Assembly (NCBI RefSeq): GCF_002374855.1
Contig: NZ_NWVC01000004.1
Coordinates: forward strand, 186,001 to 250,000
Source of the DNA: Sphingomonas adhaesiva
GTDB taxonomy: Bacteria; Pseudomonadota; Alphaproteobacteria; Sphingomonadales; Sphingomonadaceae
Direction: 5' to 3'
Length of the DNA: 64,000 bases
Shown here: positions 1 to 8,954 of the stretch, piece by piece
How positions within the stretch are numbered: the first letter of the stretch is position 1
How the letters are laid out: the number at the start of each line of letters is the position of its first letter
The notes under the pieces: generated by a model
Told to the model about the DNA's origin: nothing
What the model saw: only the letters and a program-made list of their open reading frames with translations
Database searches by the model: none
Made by a program: the position numbers and the translations under genes

Positions 1-2
1 CG

Positions 3-2777
3 ATGGCGGGGGTCGATACCGCGCCGTGGCTGTTCAAGGGCTCGGACATTCCGCCCGATCCGGAATGGTCGTTCGGGCGGCTGCCCAACGGGCTGCGCTA
101 TGCCGTGCGCCGCAACGGCGTGCCGCCGGGGCAGGTGGCGGTGCGCGTGCGGATCGACGCCGGGTCGCTGTATGAGCGGGACGACGAACAGGGGTTCGCG
201 CACCTGATCGAGCATCTGTCGTTCCGCGGCTCGAAATATGTCCCCGATGGCGAGGCGAAGCGGGTGTGGCAGCGGTTCGGCGCCACCTTCGGTTCGGACT
301 CGAACGCGCAGACGACGCCGACGCAGACCGTCTACAAGCTCGACCTGCCCGGCGCGACCGAGGCGAAGCTGGACGAAAGCCTGCGCATCTTCTCCGGCAT
401 GATGGCGCAGCCCGCGATCACCACGGCCGGGCTGGCGGCGGAGCGCCCCGCGGTGCTGGCGGAACAGCGCGAGGCGCCGGGGCCGCAGGTGCGCTACGGC
501 GATGCGATCCGCCAGACCTTCTTCGCCGGGCAGCCGCTGGCCGAACGCTCGCCGATCGGCACGATCAAGACGCTGGAGGCGGCGACCCCGCCCGCGGTGC
601 TGGCGTTCCACCAGCGCTGGTACCGGCCCGAACGCGCGGTCGTCATCATCTCCGGCGATATCGACCCCGCGGTCGCCGCCGCGCTGGTGGTCAAGAATTT
701 CGGCGGGTGGAAGGGCGTCGGCCCCAATCCCGCCGACCCGGACTTCGGCAAGCCGGATGGCAAGGAACCGGCGACCCGCACGATCGCCGAACCCGCGCTG
801 CCGCCGGTCGTGGCGACGGCGGTGCTGCGCCCGTGGATCTATCGCGACGACACGATCATCTTCAACCAGAAGCGGCTGGTCGATTTCCTGGCGATCCGCC
901 TCATCAACCGCCGGCTGGAAACGCGCGCGCGGGCGGGGGGCAGCTTCCTCCAGGCGTCGGTCAGCCTCGACGACGTGTCGCGCTCGGCCAACGGCACCTT
1001 CACCAACGTCATCCCGATCGGCGACGATTGGGAAGCCGCGCTGAAGGACGTGCGCGCGGTGATCGCCGACGCCATGGCCTCGCCCCCGACGCAGGGGGAG
1101 GTCGACCGCGAACTGGCGGAATTCGACGCCGCGATGAAGAACGAGGTCGCCACCGCGCGGGTGGAGGCGGGCGCCAAGCAGGCCGACGACATGGTCCAGG
1201 CGCTCGACATCCGCGAAACCGTCGCGGGGCCGAAGACCAGCTACGATATCCTTCAGAACGCCCGCGCCAAGGGGATGTTCACCCCCGCCGCGATGGTCGA
1301 ATCGACCAGCCGCCTGTTCAAGGGCGACGCGGCCCGCGCGCTGGTCAACACCCGCACCGCCGATGCGACCGCCGCGGCGAAGCTGGCGACCGCGCTGACC
1401 GCCGACGTCTCCGGGCTGGCGGGCAAGCGCGCGCAGCAGGCGGCGGTCGATTTCTCGCGCGTGCCCAAACTGGGCGCACCGGGGAAGGTCGCCGCGCGCA
1501 GCACCGTCGGCGATCCCGCGATGGATCAGGTGACGTTCGCCAACGGCGTGCGCGCGCTGGTCTATTCCAACCCCTCCGAAACCGGGCGCGTGTACCTGCG
1601 CGTGCGGTTCGGTCGCGGTTATCAGGCGCTGCCCGGCAATCGCCCGACCCCGGCCTGGGCGGGGGAAACCGCGCTGATCGCCAGCGGGATCGGCACGCTC
1701 GACCAGGGCGATCTCGACCAGCTGACCACCGGGCGGCGGATGGGGCTGGATTTCGACATTACCGACGATGCCTTCCTGTTCGGCGCGCAGACGACGCCGG
1801 GCGACTATGCCGACAATCTGACGCTGATGGCGGCGAAACTGGCCGCGCCGCGCTGGGATGCCGCACCGGTTGCGCGCGCGCGTGCCGCGATGCTGGCGGG
1901 CTATCCGGGGTTCGACAGCTCGCCCGACGGCGTGCTGTCGCGCGATCTGGAAGGGTTGCTGCGCGACGGCGATCCGCGCTGGGGCATCCCCCCGCGCGCG
2001 CAGGTCGAGGCGCTGAACGCCAAGGATTTCCGCAAGCTGTGGGAACCGCTGCTGGCGACCGGCCCGATCGAGGTCGACGTGTTCGGCGACGTCAAGACCG
2101 ACGAGGCGATCGCCGCCGTGGCGAAGAGCTTCGGCGCGCTCAAGCCCCGCAAGCCCGATGCCACCGCCCCCGCGCCGGTGCGCTTCCCCGCGCATGTCGA
2201 CACGCCGGTGATCCGCACGCATGACGGCGACGACAACCAGGCCGCGGCGGTGATCGCCTGGCCGACCGGCGGCGGATCGGCGGACCATGCCGAACAGCGC
2301 CGGCTCGACGTGCTGGCGGCGGTGTTCGCCGACCGGCTGTTCGACCGGCTCCGCTCGGTCGCGGGCGCCAGCTATTCGCCCAGCGCGCAAAGCCAGTGGC
2401 CGGTCGGCCAGCCCGGCGGCGGCCGCCTGATCGCGATCGGCAAGGTCGCGCCCGACAAGGTGCCGCTGTTCTTCCAGCTCTCGCGCCAGATCGCCGCGGA
2501 GCTGGTCGCCACCCCGATCGCCGACGACGAACTGCGTCGCACAGTCGTCCCGATGCTGCAATATATGGCGCGCGCCTCGTCCGGGAACCAGTTCTGGCTG
2601 GCGCAGACCTCGGGCGGCACCTTCGACCCCAAGCGGATCGAGGCGACGCAGAGCATCGTCGGCGACATGACCGGCATCACGCCGGCGACATTACAGGAAA
2701 CCGCCGCCCGCTATCTGCGCCCGGACAAGGACTGGACGATGGCGGTGGTGCCGAAGGGCGCGGCGGCCAAGCAATAG
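3..2777 (+). CDS. M16 family zinc peptidase (5' end outside window)
   Basis: This is an insulinase/pitrilysin-type (M16) metallopeptidase. The inverted zinc motif HxxEH is visible as HLIEH at residues 67-71 of the in-window translation, with the further acidic ligand expected near the LAEQREA stretch about 80 residues later. An inactive-type second M16 half follows (residues about 500-900), so the two-domain layout is complete. Position 3 is simply the first in-frame ATG. The protein starts abruptly without a signal peptide, and the homology block begins almost at once, so the true start and an export signal probably lie upstream. The family usually acts in the periplasm or at the membrane on peptides and misfolded proteins. 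The substrate cannot be told from the sequence. Confidence 0.9.
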   Translation: MAGVDTAPWLFKGSDIPPDPEWSFGRLPNGLRYAVRRNGVPPGQVAVRVRIDAGSLYERDDEQGFAHLIEHLSFRGSKYVPDGEAKRVWQRFGATFGSDSNAQTTPTQTVYKLDLPGATEAKLDESLRIFSGMMAQPAITTAGLAAERPAVLAEQREAPGPQVRYGDAIRQTFFAGQPLAERSPIGTIKTLEAATPPAVLAFHQRWYRPERAVVIISGDIDPAVAAALVVKNFGGWKGVGPNPADPDFGKPDGKEPATRTIAEPALPPVVATAVLRPWIYRDDTIIFNQKRLVDFLAIRLINRRLETRARAGGSFLQASVSLDDVSRSANGTFTNVIPIGDDWEAALKDVRAVIADAMASPPTQGEVDRELAEFDAAMKNEVATARVEAGAKQADDMVQALDIRETVAGPKTSYDILQNARAKGMFTPAAMVESTSRLFKGDAARALVNTRTADATAAAKLATALTADVSGLAGKRAQQAAVDFSRVPKLGAPGKVAARSTVGDPAMDQVTFANGVRALVYSNPSETGRVYLRVRFGRGYQALPGNRPTPAWAGETALIASGIGTLDQGDLDQLTTGRRMGLDFDITDDAFLFGAQTTPGDYADNLTLMAAKLAAPRWDAAPVARARAAMLAGYPGFDSSPDGVLSRDLEGLLRDGDPRWGIPPRAQVEALNAKDFRKLWEPLLATGPIEVDVFGDVKTDEAIAAVAKSFGALKPRKPDATAPAPVRFPAHVDTPVIRTHDGDDNQAAAVIAWPTGGGSADHAEQRRLDVLAAVFADRLFDRLRSVAGASYSPSAQSQWPVGQPGGGRLIAIGKVAPDKVPLFFQLSRQIAAELVATPIADDELRRTVVPMLQYMARASSGNQFWLAQTSGGTFDPKRIEATQSIVGDMTGITPATLQETAARYLRPDKDWTMAVVPKGAAAKQ

Positions 2778-2801
2778 CGCCGCCGCCCCGCGGGATCGCC
2801 G

Positions 2802-3086
2802 ATGCCGTGGGTCTACGTCATGACCAACGCCCCCAGCGGGACGCTGTATATCGGCGTTACCGCACATCTGGCGGCGCGGGTCATGCAGCACCGCGAGGGT
2901 CGCGGTTCCGGCTTTTGCCGCGAACACGGGCTGACTCGGCTGGTCCATGTCGAGGAACATGCGACCATGCTGGACGCCATCGCCCGCGAAAAGGCGTTGA
3001 AGAAGTGGAAGCGGGGCTGGAAACTGAACCTGATCGGCCGCACCAACCCCGACTGGCACGACTTGTGGGATGTCATCAACATGTGA
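2802..3086 (+). CDS. GIY-YIG nuclease superfamily protein
   Basis: This is a 94-residue single-domain protein of the small GIY-YIG group related to the UvrC N-terminal nuclease. The hallmark is VYVM near residues 4-7 followed by LYIG about ten residues later. The family's conserved arginine (HLAARVMQH) and a C-terminal glutamate-lysine region (REKALKKWKRGWK) are also present. Such proteins are common and short in alphaproteobacteria, and their cellular role is not settled. It starts 24 nt after the peptidase stop and could be co-transcribed with it. Confidence 0.85.
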   Translation: MPWVYVMTNAPSGTLYIGVTAHLAARVMQHREGRGSGFCREHGLTRLVHVEEHATMLDAIAREKALKKWKRGWKLNLIGRTNPDWHDLWDVINM

Positions 3087-3444
3087 CGCGGGCCAGCCAT
3101 CGACCCTGATGGCAGGATTACCGCTGACGGGGAACGCATACCTACCGCCAACCCCGTCGCCCCTGCGCAGGCAGGGGCCCATGACTGCCGCGTGTCGCGC
3201 CCTCGCTGACGCAAACCGGGCGCCGCCGTGTCGACGATCGGTCGCGCCGTCGCTGTCGCACCTCCAGCCGCAACAGCGATAGGCCCCTGCCTCCGCAGGG
3301 GCAACGGGGGGTAGAGGCGCGCGCGTCCTGCCCAAACCCTGTCGCCCCTGCGAAGGCAGGGGCCTATCGCTGTAGATTGTCGCGCGCCGGCTCGCCTTCG
3401 CAGCGGGCGGCTGTGTCAGTGAGGCATTACGCCCCCCACCCCCA
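3087..3444. other. Intergenic region with REP-like palindromes, no gene
   Basis: About 360 bases lie between the GIY-YIG gene and the 3' end of the convergent acyl-CoA synthetase. I see no credible ORF. The stretch is occupied by three copies of a GCCCCTGC-N4-GCAGGGGC palindrome (3159-3178, 3283-3302, 3344-3363). Convergent gene ends are a usual place for such elements, and they may also help terminate transcription from both sides. Confidence 0.7.
3273..3374. repeat. Composite REP-like element (paired inverted palindromes)
   Basis: Two palindromes, GCCCCTGC-N4-GCAGGGGC at 3283-3302 and 3344-3363, are placed head to head. The flank ACAGCGATAG before the first is repeated in inverse after the second, so the arms extend to about 3273 and 3374. 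This gives a roughly 100-bp structure like a paired REP (BIME-type) unit. A third, single copy lies at 3159-3178 without the matching flank. No coding function is suggested. Confidence 0.7.
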
Positions 3445-5229
3445 TCACCCCCGATGCAACGCGTTCAGCCGCTCCCCGTACACGCCCCGCAGCACATGCC
3501 GCCGGATCTTCAGACTCGGCGTCAGCTGTTCGTTCTCGATCGTGAAGGGCGCGTCGGCCATGATCCAGCGGCGGACGCGCTCGATCACCGACAGGTCCTT
3601 GTTGGTGCGGTCCACCGCCGCCTGGATCGCGGCGCGGTACGCCGGGTCGTCGGCCAGCGCGGCGTCGTTGGCGCGGCCGTTGGCCTTCGCCCAGTCGGCG
3701 GTCCATTCGTCGTCGGGCACCAGCACCGCGACCATGTGCGGCTTGCGGTCGCCCGCGATCATCGCCTGCGCGATCTCGGGCTGGAGCGTCAGCATCCCCT
3801 CCACCTTCTGCGGCGCGACATTGTCGCCCTTGTCGTTGATGATGAGGTCCTTCTTGCGGTCGGTGATGCGGATGCGCCCGGCCGCGTCGATCTCGCCGAT
3901 GTCGCCGGTGTGCAGCCACCCGTCCTTCAGGACGCGCGCGGTCTCCGCCTCGTTGCGCCAATAGCCGTGCATCACCAGTTCGCCGCGCACCAGGATCTCG
4001 CCGTCCTCGGCAATCCGCACCTCGGTATCGGTCAGCGGCGGGCCGACCGAATCCATCGTCACCCCCGCGCTGGGGCGGTTGCACGAAATGACCGGCGCCG
4101 CCTCCGTCTGGCCATACCCTTGCAGGAAGGTCAGCCCCAGCGACTGGAAGAACAGCCCCACCTCCGGGGTCAACGGCGCCCCGCCCGAAATCATCGCCTT
4201 CAGCCGCCCGCCGAACTTCTTCGCGATCTTCGGCTTGAACAGCGTGTCGACCAGCAGCGCCCTGGGCCGGTCGGCCAGCCTGAGGCCGCCGCCCGCGCGC
4301 TTCGTGCCCACGTCCAGCGCCGCCGCCAGCAACCGCGCGGACATTCCGCCCTGCCGCTCGATCGCCTTGCTGATCCGCGTGCGCAGCACCTCGAACAGCC
4401 GCGGCACGACGAACATGATCGTCGGGCGCACCTCCTCGATATTCGCGGCCAGCTTGTCGATCCCCTCGGCGTAATAGATCTGCCCGCCCATCCCGATCGG
4501 GAAATGCTGCCCCCCGGTATGTTCGTAGGCGTGGGACAGCGGCAGGAACGACAGGAACACCTCGTCCCCCCAGCCGAAATCCTCCGCCACCACCGCCGAA
4601 CAGCCCGCGACATTGTGCAGGATCGCGCCGTGGTGCTGCATCACCCCGCGCGGCGCCCCGCCGGTGCCGCTGGTATAGATGATGCACGCCAGGTCGCCGC
4701 GCGCGAAATCGGCCTGCGCGGCGACCTCCGCCGCCGTCGCGTGGTTGCCCGCGATCAGCGCGTGCCAGTCATGGACCTCGACCGGCACCTGTCCCAGCCG
4801 CATCGGCTCGATCCCGATCAGCATCTGCGGCCGGATCGACCGCAGGATCGCGGGCAGCAGCGTGCGCGCCAGCTTCGCGGTCGATACGATCACCGCCTTG
4901 GCGCCCGAATTCTCGATGATGTGCGCGTGGTCGCGTTCGGTATTGGTGGTATAGGTGGGGACGGTGACGCAGCCCGCCGCCATGATCGCCAGATCGGCCA
5001 GGCACCATTCCGGGCGGTTTTCGCTGACCAGCATCACGCGGTCGCCGCGCTCCAGCCCGATCGCCCTCAGCGCCGTCGCCAGCCGCGCGACCGTCTCGGC
5101 CGCCGCGCGCCAGCTGATCGGCTGCCACGCGCCGTCATGCTTGTGCCACAGGAACGGGGCGTCGCCCTTCTCCTGCGCGCGGGTGAAGAACATCGTGACC
5201 AGATTGGGGAAATGTTCGAGCCTGCGCAT
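3445..5229 (-). CDS. AMP-dependent long-chain fatty acid-CoA ligase
   Basis: This is a 594-residue ANL-superfamily enzyme that activates fatty acids with ATP and CoA. The phosphate-binding loop YTSGTGGAPRG is at residues 185-195. The adenylate-binding region GYGQTEA and the hinge/TGD region (LHTGDIGEIDAAGRI, then DRKKDLIIN) follow in normal order, so the protein looks complete and active. Its length matches the long-chain (FadD15/AMP-dependent synthetase) branch. It reads toward the REP-like elements. The ggt gene lies upstream on the same strand with a 54-nt gap, so the two may share a transcript. Substrate chain length cannot be read from the sequence. Confidence 0.9.
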   Translation of the reverse strand: MRRLEHFPNLVTMFFTRAQEKGDAPFLWHKHDGAWQPISWRAAAETVARLATALRAIGLERGDRVMLVSENRPEWCLADLAIMAAGCVTVPTYTTNTERDHAHIIENSGAKAVIVSTAKLARTLLPAILRSIRPQMLIGIEPMRLGQVPVEVHDWHALIAGNHATAAEVAAQADFARGDLACIIYTSGTGGAPRGVMQHHGAILHNVAGCSAVVAEDFGWGDEVFLSFLPLSHAYEHTGGQHFPIGMGGQIYYAEGIDKLAANIEEVRPTIMFVVPRLFEVLRTRISKAIERQGGMSARLLAAALDVGTKRAGGGLRLADRPRALLVDTLFKPKIAKKFGGRLKAMISGGAPLTPEVGLFFQSLGLTFLQGYGQTEAAPVISCNRPSAGVTMDSVGPPLTDTEVRIAEDGEILVRGELVMHGYWRNEAETARVLKDGWLHTGDIGEIDAAGRIRITDRKKDLIINDKGDNVAPQKVEGMLTLQPEIAQAMIAGDRKPHMVAVLVPDDEWTADWAKANGRANDAALADDPAYRAAIQAAVDRTNKDLSVIERVRRWIMADAPFTIENEQLTPSLKIRRHVLRGVYGERLNALHRG

Positions 5230-5283
5230 CGCCTCTCCTCGCGGCCCTGTTCCCGGGCCGTCGCATGTCGTCGGTCGTCGTCG

Positions 5284-6975
5284 TTACTGTTGCAGCGAAT
5301 TGCCCGGGCTGCGCGGGTCGGCCGCGCCGATCCAGCGGCCGTCGGGCAGCCGTTCGGCGGCATTGGCCTTCAGCCCCAGTCTGCCCAGCGTGACATGCTG
5401 GCCGCGCGCCTCCAGCGGCGCCTTCATCGCCTCCAGCGTGGTGCCCTGTTCCAGCACCAGCCCGTCCTTGTCGAAGAAGACGAGGCCCAGCGCGATCGCG
5501 TCCTGCGCCGACAGGCCCCAGTCGAAATGCGCGATCAGCGCCTTGGCGATCTGCATGATGATCGTGCGCCCGCCCGCCGCGCCGATCGCGAAGACCGGCT
5601 TGCCGCTGCGGTCGTAGACGATCGTCGGCGACATGCTCGACATCGGGCGCTTGCCGGGCTGGACGCGGTTGGCGACCAGGGCGCCGTCGGGGCCGACCGG
5701 CGCATGGCTGAAATCGGTCAGTTCGTTGTTGAGGACATAGCCGTTGGCGGTCAGCTGGCTGCCGAACGCGCTTTCGACGGTGTTGGTCCAGCTGACGATA
5801 TCGCCCGCGGTGTCGACCGCGACGAAATGCGTGGTGCCGCCCAGCTCGCCCGGCGCGGCCGGGGTGCGCTTGGGCGCGCCCGGCGGAATCCCCGGCTCGT
5901 ACCGGCCGCGCGCCTTCGTGACGGAGATCAGCGCCGAGCGCCGCTTCAGGTAATCGCGGTCCAGCAGCCCGGCGACCGGCACGTCGACGAAATCGCGGTC
6001 CGCCTCGTACAGGTCGCGGTCGGCATAGGCCAGGCGCATCGCCTCGCCGATCACCTGCCACGATCGCGCGTCGTCCTTGCCCCAGCTGGCCAGCGGGAAG
6101 CGTTCGACCATCGTCAGGATCTGCAGCACGCTCAGCCCGCCCGACGACGGCGGCCCCATGCCGCACACCGTCCAGCTGCGATACGGGCCGCACACGCCGG
6201 GGCGATCCTTCGCGACATAGCCCGCCAGGTCGGCTTCGGTCAGCGGCACCGGGTTCTTCGGCGCGTTGGTGACCGCGTCGGCGACCGCTCTGGCGTTGTC
6301 GCCGGCATAGAACGCCTGCGGCCCCTCCGCGGCGATGCGGCGCAGGATCGCGGCCATCGCGGGGTTGCGGAACGTCTCCCCCTCCGCCAGCGGGCGGCCG
6401 TCGCGCCAGTAGAGCGCGCGCATCGCCGGGAAATCCTTCCACACCGGCGCCACCTGCTTCAGCGCGCCGGCCAGCCGCGCGTTCACGACGAAGCCATCGT
6501 CGGCCAGCTTGATCGCGGGCGCGAACAGCGCCGCCCACGGCAGCTTGCCCCATTTGGCGTGCGCGCGCTCGGCCAGCCGCAGCGATCCGGGGACGCCCAC
6601 CGAATAGCCGCCCGGCCAGATCTCGATGAACGGGCGCGGCTTGCCGTCGGCGCCCAGGAACCGGTCGGGCCGCGCGGCGGCGGGCGCCATCTCGCGCCCG
6701 TCGATCGTGTCCAGCGCGCCGGTGGCGCCGCCGTGGTGGACGATGAACCCGCCCCCGCCGATCCCGCTCGACTGCGGCTCGACGACGTTCAGCGCCAGCA
6801 GCATCGCGATCGCGGCGTCGGTGGCGCTGCCGCCCTGCCGCAATATCTCCTGCCCGGCGGCGGTCGCACGCGGATCGGCGGCGGATACGACACCCTGCGC
6901 CGCGGCGGGGGTGGCGGTCGCCGGGGCGACGGGCAGGGGGGCCAGGAACAGCGCGGCGGCGATCAGCTTCTTCAT
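5284..6975 (-). CDS. ggt: Gamma-glutamyltransferase
   Basis: This is a periplasmic Ntn-hydrolase that cleaves gamma-glutamyl bonds of glutathione. I start it at the ATG at 6975 because it opens with MKKLIAAALFLAPLPV, a clean signal peptide; an in-frame ATG 36 nt upstream adds only low-complexity residues. The autoprocessing site is visible as GGTTHF, with T381 of this start as the expected nucleophile of the small subunit. The downstream NTVESAFGS and glycine-rich GAAGGRTI motifs of the family are present. At 563 residues the precursor has normal length. Confidence 0.92.
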   Translation of the reverse strand: MKKLIAAALFLAPLPVAPATATPAAAQGVVSAADPRATAAGQEILRQGGSATDAAIAMLLALNVVEPQSSGIGGGGFIVHHGGATGALDTIDGREMAPAAARPDRFLGADGKPRPFIEIWPGGYSVGVPGSLRLAERAHAKWGKLPWAALFAPAIKLADDGFVVNARLAGALKQVAPVWKDFPAMRALYWRDGRPLAEGETFRNPAMAAILRRIAAEGPQAFYAGDNARAVADAVTNAPKNPVPLTEADLAGYVAKDRPGVCGPYRSWTVCGMGPPSSGGLSVLQILTMVERFPLASWGKDDARSWQVIGEAMRLAYADRDLYEADRDFVDVPVAGLLDRDYLKRRSALISVTKARGRYEPGIPPGAPKRTPAAPGELGGTTHFVAVDTAGDIVSWTNTVESAFGSQLTANGYVLNNELTDFSHAPVGPDGALVANRVQPGKRPMSSMSPTIVYDRSGKPVFAIGAAGGRTIIMQIAKALIAHFDWGLSAQDAIALGLVFFDKDGLVLEQGTTLEAMKAPLEARGQHVTLGRLGLKANAAERLPDGRWIGAADPRSPGNSLQQ

Positions 6976-7130
6976 CGCCGCCGACCCTATCGCCGCGCCG
7001 CCGCCGCGCAACCCGTAACGTCCGGCATGGCCCCGTGCCCGCGGGCTATGCCCCCACCGCCGCGCGCGCCGCCGGTTTCCCGCCAGCCCCCTCTCTGCAA
7101 AACACGCTCCGCCCTCCGCACACCCTCCGT

Positions 7131-7154
7131 CACCCCGGACGTGTTCCGGGGTCC
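7131..7154. repeat. REP-like palindrome between ggt and pyrD
   Basis: ACCCCGGA and TCCGGGGT (7132-7139 and 7145-7152) form a perfect 8-bp inverted repeat with a 5-nt loop. This type of short GC-rich palindrome recurs in sphingomonad intergenic DNA. It sits between the pyrD 3' end and the ggt 5' end, both on the minus strand. The rest of 7012-7182 holds nothing I can name. Confidence 0.6.
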
Positions 7155-7182
7155 ACCGTTGCGCATGATCGCCGGCCCGTCG

Positions 7183-8205
7183 CTATGCCCCCACCGCTTC
7201 CGCGACGCTCGCAAAGCCGTCGCGCGCCAGCAGCGCGGCCAGTTCGGCGACGATCCGCCGCGGCAGGCCCGGCCCGTCGTAGACCAGCGCGGTATAGACC
7301 TGCACCAGGCTGGCCCCCGCGCGGATGCGGGCATAGGCCTCCGCCCCGCTGTCGATCCCGCCGACCGCGATCAGCGGCACCGCCGTGCCGGTCGCGCGGC
7401 GCATGTCGGCCAGCCGCGCGCGCGCCAGATCGCGCAGCGGCGCGCCCGACAGCCCGCCGGTCTCGCCCGCGTCGCGCGCGGACAGCGGCGGGCGCGACAC
7501 GGTGGTGTTGCCCATCACCAGCGCATCGACCCGCGCGTCGATCGCGGCGCGCGCGACGCCGTCGATCATCCCGGCGTCCAGATCGGGCGCGACCTTCAGG
7601 AACAATGGCGTGGCGCCGCGCGCGGCCATGCACGCCGCCAGCAGCTCCGCCAGCGCCGCGCCCTGCTGCAGGTCGCGCAGGCCCGGGGTGTTGGGGGAAC
7701 TGACGTTGATCGTGATGTAATCGGCGACCGGCGCGGCGGCGGTGACGCCCGCGACATAATCGGCGACGCGGTCGGTCGCATCCTTGTTCGCACCGACGTT
7801 GATGCCCAGCACCCCGGTGCGCCTCGCGGCGCGCGCGCGGGCGATCCCCGCCGCCAGCCCGCCGTTGTTGAACCCCATTCGGTTGATGACCGCGCGATCC
7901 TCGACCAGCCGGAACAGCCGCGGCTTGGGGTTGCCCGGCTGCGCGCGCGGGGTCAGCGTGCCGACCTCCACCGATCCGAAGCCGAGCGCGAACAGCCCGG
8001 CGATCGCGCGCGCATCCTTGTCCAGCCCCGCCGCCAGCCCGACCGGATTGGGAAAGTCGATCCCCGCCACCCGCGTCGGCAGCGCCGGGGCAGGCGGCGC
8101 CATCGGCGTTCCCGCCGTGCCCCACGCCGCCAGCGCGCGGATCGCGGCGACATGCGCGGTTTCGGGATCGATCGCGTGGATGGCACGTTGCAACAAGGAC
8201 GGCAT
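7183..8205 (-). CDS. pyrD: Quinone-dependent dihydroorotate dehydrogenase (class 2)
   Basis: This enzyme catalyses the fourth step of pyrimidine synthesis, oxidising dihydroorotate with membrane quinone as acceptor. The start at 8205 gives MPSLLQRAIHAIDPE, the expected amphipathic N-terminal helix of class 2 enzymes; longer readings upstream run into non-coding sequence. FMN and substrate motifs are visible: GFGSVEVGTLTPRAQPGNPKPR, NRMGFNN, the catalytic-serine loop NVSSPNTPGLRDLQ, and the C-terminal GGIDSG block. The length of 340 residues is normal. It is divergent from the suf operon, and the two share the 8206-8512 intergenic region. Confidence 0.95.
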   Translation of the reverse strand: MPSLLQRAIHAIDPETAHVAAIRALAAWGTAGTPMAPPAPALPTRVAGIDFPNPVGLAAGLDKDARAIAGLFALGFGSVEVGTLTPRAQPGNPKPRLFRLVEDRAVINRMGFNNGGLAAGIARARAARRTGVLGINVGANKDATDRVADYVAGVTAAAPVADYITINVSSPNTPGLRDLQQGAALAELLAACMAARGATPLFLKVAPDLDAGMIDGVARAAIDARVDALVMGNTTVSRPPLSARDAGETGGLSGAPLRDLARARLADMRRATGTAVPLIAVGGIDSGAEAYARIRAGASLVQVYTALVYDGPGLPRRIVAELAALLARDGFASVAEAVGA

Positions 8206-8239
8206 GAAAAACCTTTCGGATGATGCGTGCGCGGCGTCA

Positions 8240-8393
8240 ATCGCGCAAAATTGTAAGAATTCTCGGGGTATCTGTCGTATCCATCCAATAATTCGCGTCG
8301 GTGATCCGGGTAAGTCCGGCGTGCGACCCGAAGGGCTTCCGGTGGGAAACCCTTTAGACTTGAAAGGCTCGGCCATCGGCCGGGCCTTTTTTT
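8240..8393 (+). ncRNA. Possible small RNA or leader RNA ending in a terminator
   Basis: The plus strand between pyrD and the suf regulator has an AT-richer patch (about 8240-8295), then a compact GC-rich stretch with nested hairpins such as AAGGG...CCCTT, then a textbook terminator at 8364-8393. The terminator is 120 nt upstream of the Rrf2 start, so it ends a short transcript that begins after pyrD. That transcript could be a free small RNA, or a terminated leader of the suf operon. I do not recognise a known riboswitch. The 5' end is a guess. Confidence 0.35.
8364..8393 (+). terminator. Rho-independent terminator
   Basis: An 11-bp stem with one internal mismatch (AAGGCTCGGCC with GGCCGGGCCTT) and a 3-nt loop is followed by seven consecutive T residues. 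It points rightward. It has no rightward protein gene in front of it, which is why a small RNA upstream is suspected. Confidence 0.8.
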
Positions 8394-8512
8394 CGTGCGC
8401 GCTGCGGCGCGCGGCCGGCACGCGGTTGATTTCGCGCCGGCGAGCGACCATCTGGCAATCGGAACGAATCGGTCTGATTTGAGAGCGGTTCGCAACAGGT
8501 GCCCGCGAAGCC

Positions 8513-8953
8513 ATGCGTTTGTCCAGTCTCACCGATTATGCCGTCGTGCTGCTGAGCGCCGCCGCGCGGCATTGCGGCGGGCTGGCGCGGATGAACGCGA
8601 CGCGGCTGGCGGAGGAAACCGGCGTACCGCTGCCCACCGCGCAGAAACTGGTCAGCCGGCTTGCCGCGGCGGGGCTGATCGACAGCACGCGCGGCACCGG
8701 CGGCGGCATCCGCCTGTCGCGTCCGCCCGCGACGATCACGCTGGCGGACATCATCGAGGCGGTCGAAGGGCCGATCGCGATGACCGCCTGCGTCGATGCG
8801 GGCCACCATGACTGCGGCATCGCGGGCAATTGCCGCGTGAAGCCGCACTGGAATGCGGTCAACCGGGCGGTGCGCGGCGCGCTCGCCGGGGTGACGCTGG
8901 CGACGCTGGCCGCGGAAGCGGCCGCGCCCGAGATGATGAAGGTCGAGGCTTAA
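8513..8953 (+). CDS. Rrf2-family Fe-S cluster regulator of the suf operon
   Basis: This is a 146-residue winged-helix regulator of the SUF-linked Rrf2 group, similar to IscR/SufR. The N-terminal HTH covers about residues 1-70, with the wing sequence [13 protein letters not shown]. Three cysteines that can bind an Fe-S cluster are at C93, C101 and C107, within [17 protein letters not shown]. It stands first in the suf operon, and sufB starts one base after its stop codon. Such proteins sense Fe-S status and repress or activate the operon they head, so autoregulation is expected from family knowledge rather than seen. Confidence 0.93.
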   Translation: MRLSSLTDYAVVLLSAAARHCGGLARMNATRLAEETGVPLPTAQKLVSRLAAAGLIDSTRGTGGGIRLSRPPATITLADIIEAVEGPIAMTACVDAGHHDCGIAGNCRVKPHWNAVNRAVRGALAGVTLATLAAEAAAPEMMKVEA

Positions 8954-8954
8954 G

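Noticed and set aside
3454..8223. A 1589-codon plus-strand frame opposite the acyl-CoA synthetase, ggt and pyrD genes
   Set aside because: It runs antisense through three well-supported genes and has Arg/His/Asp-rich shadow composition typical of GC-rich genomes.
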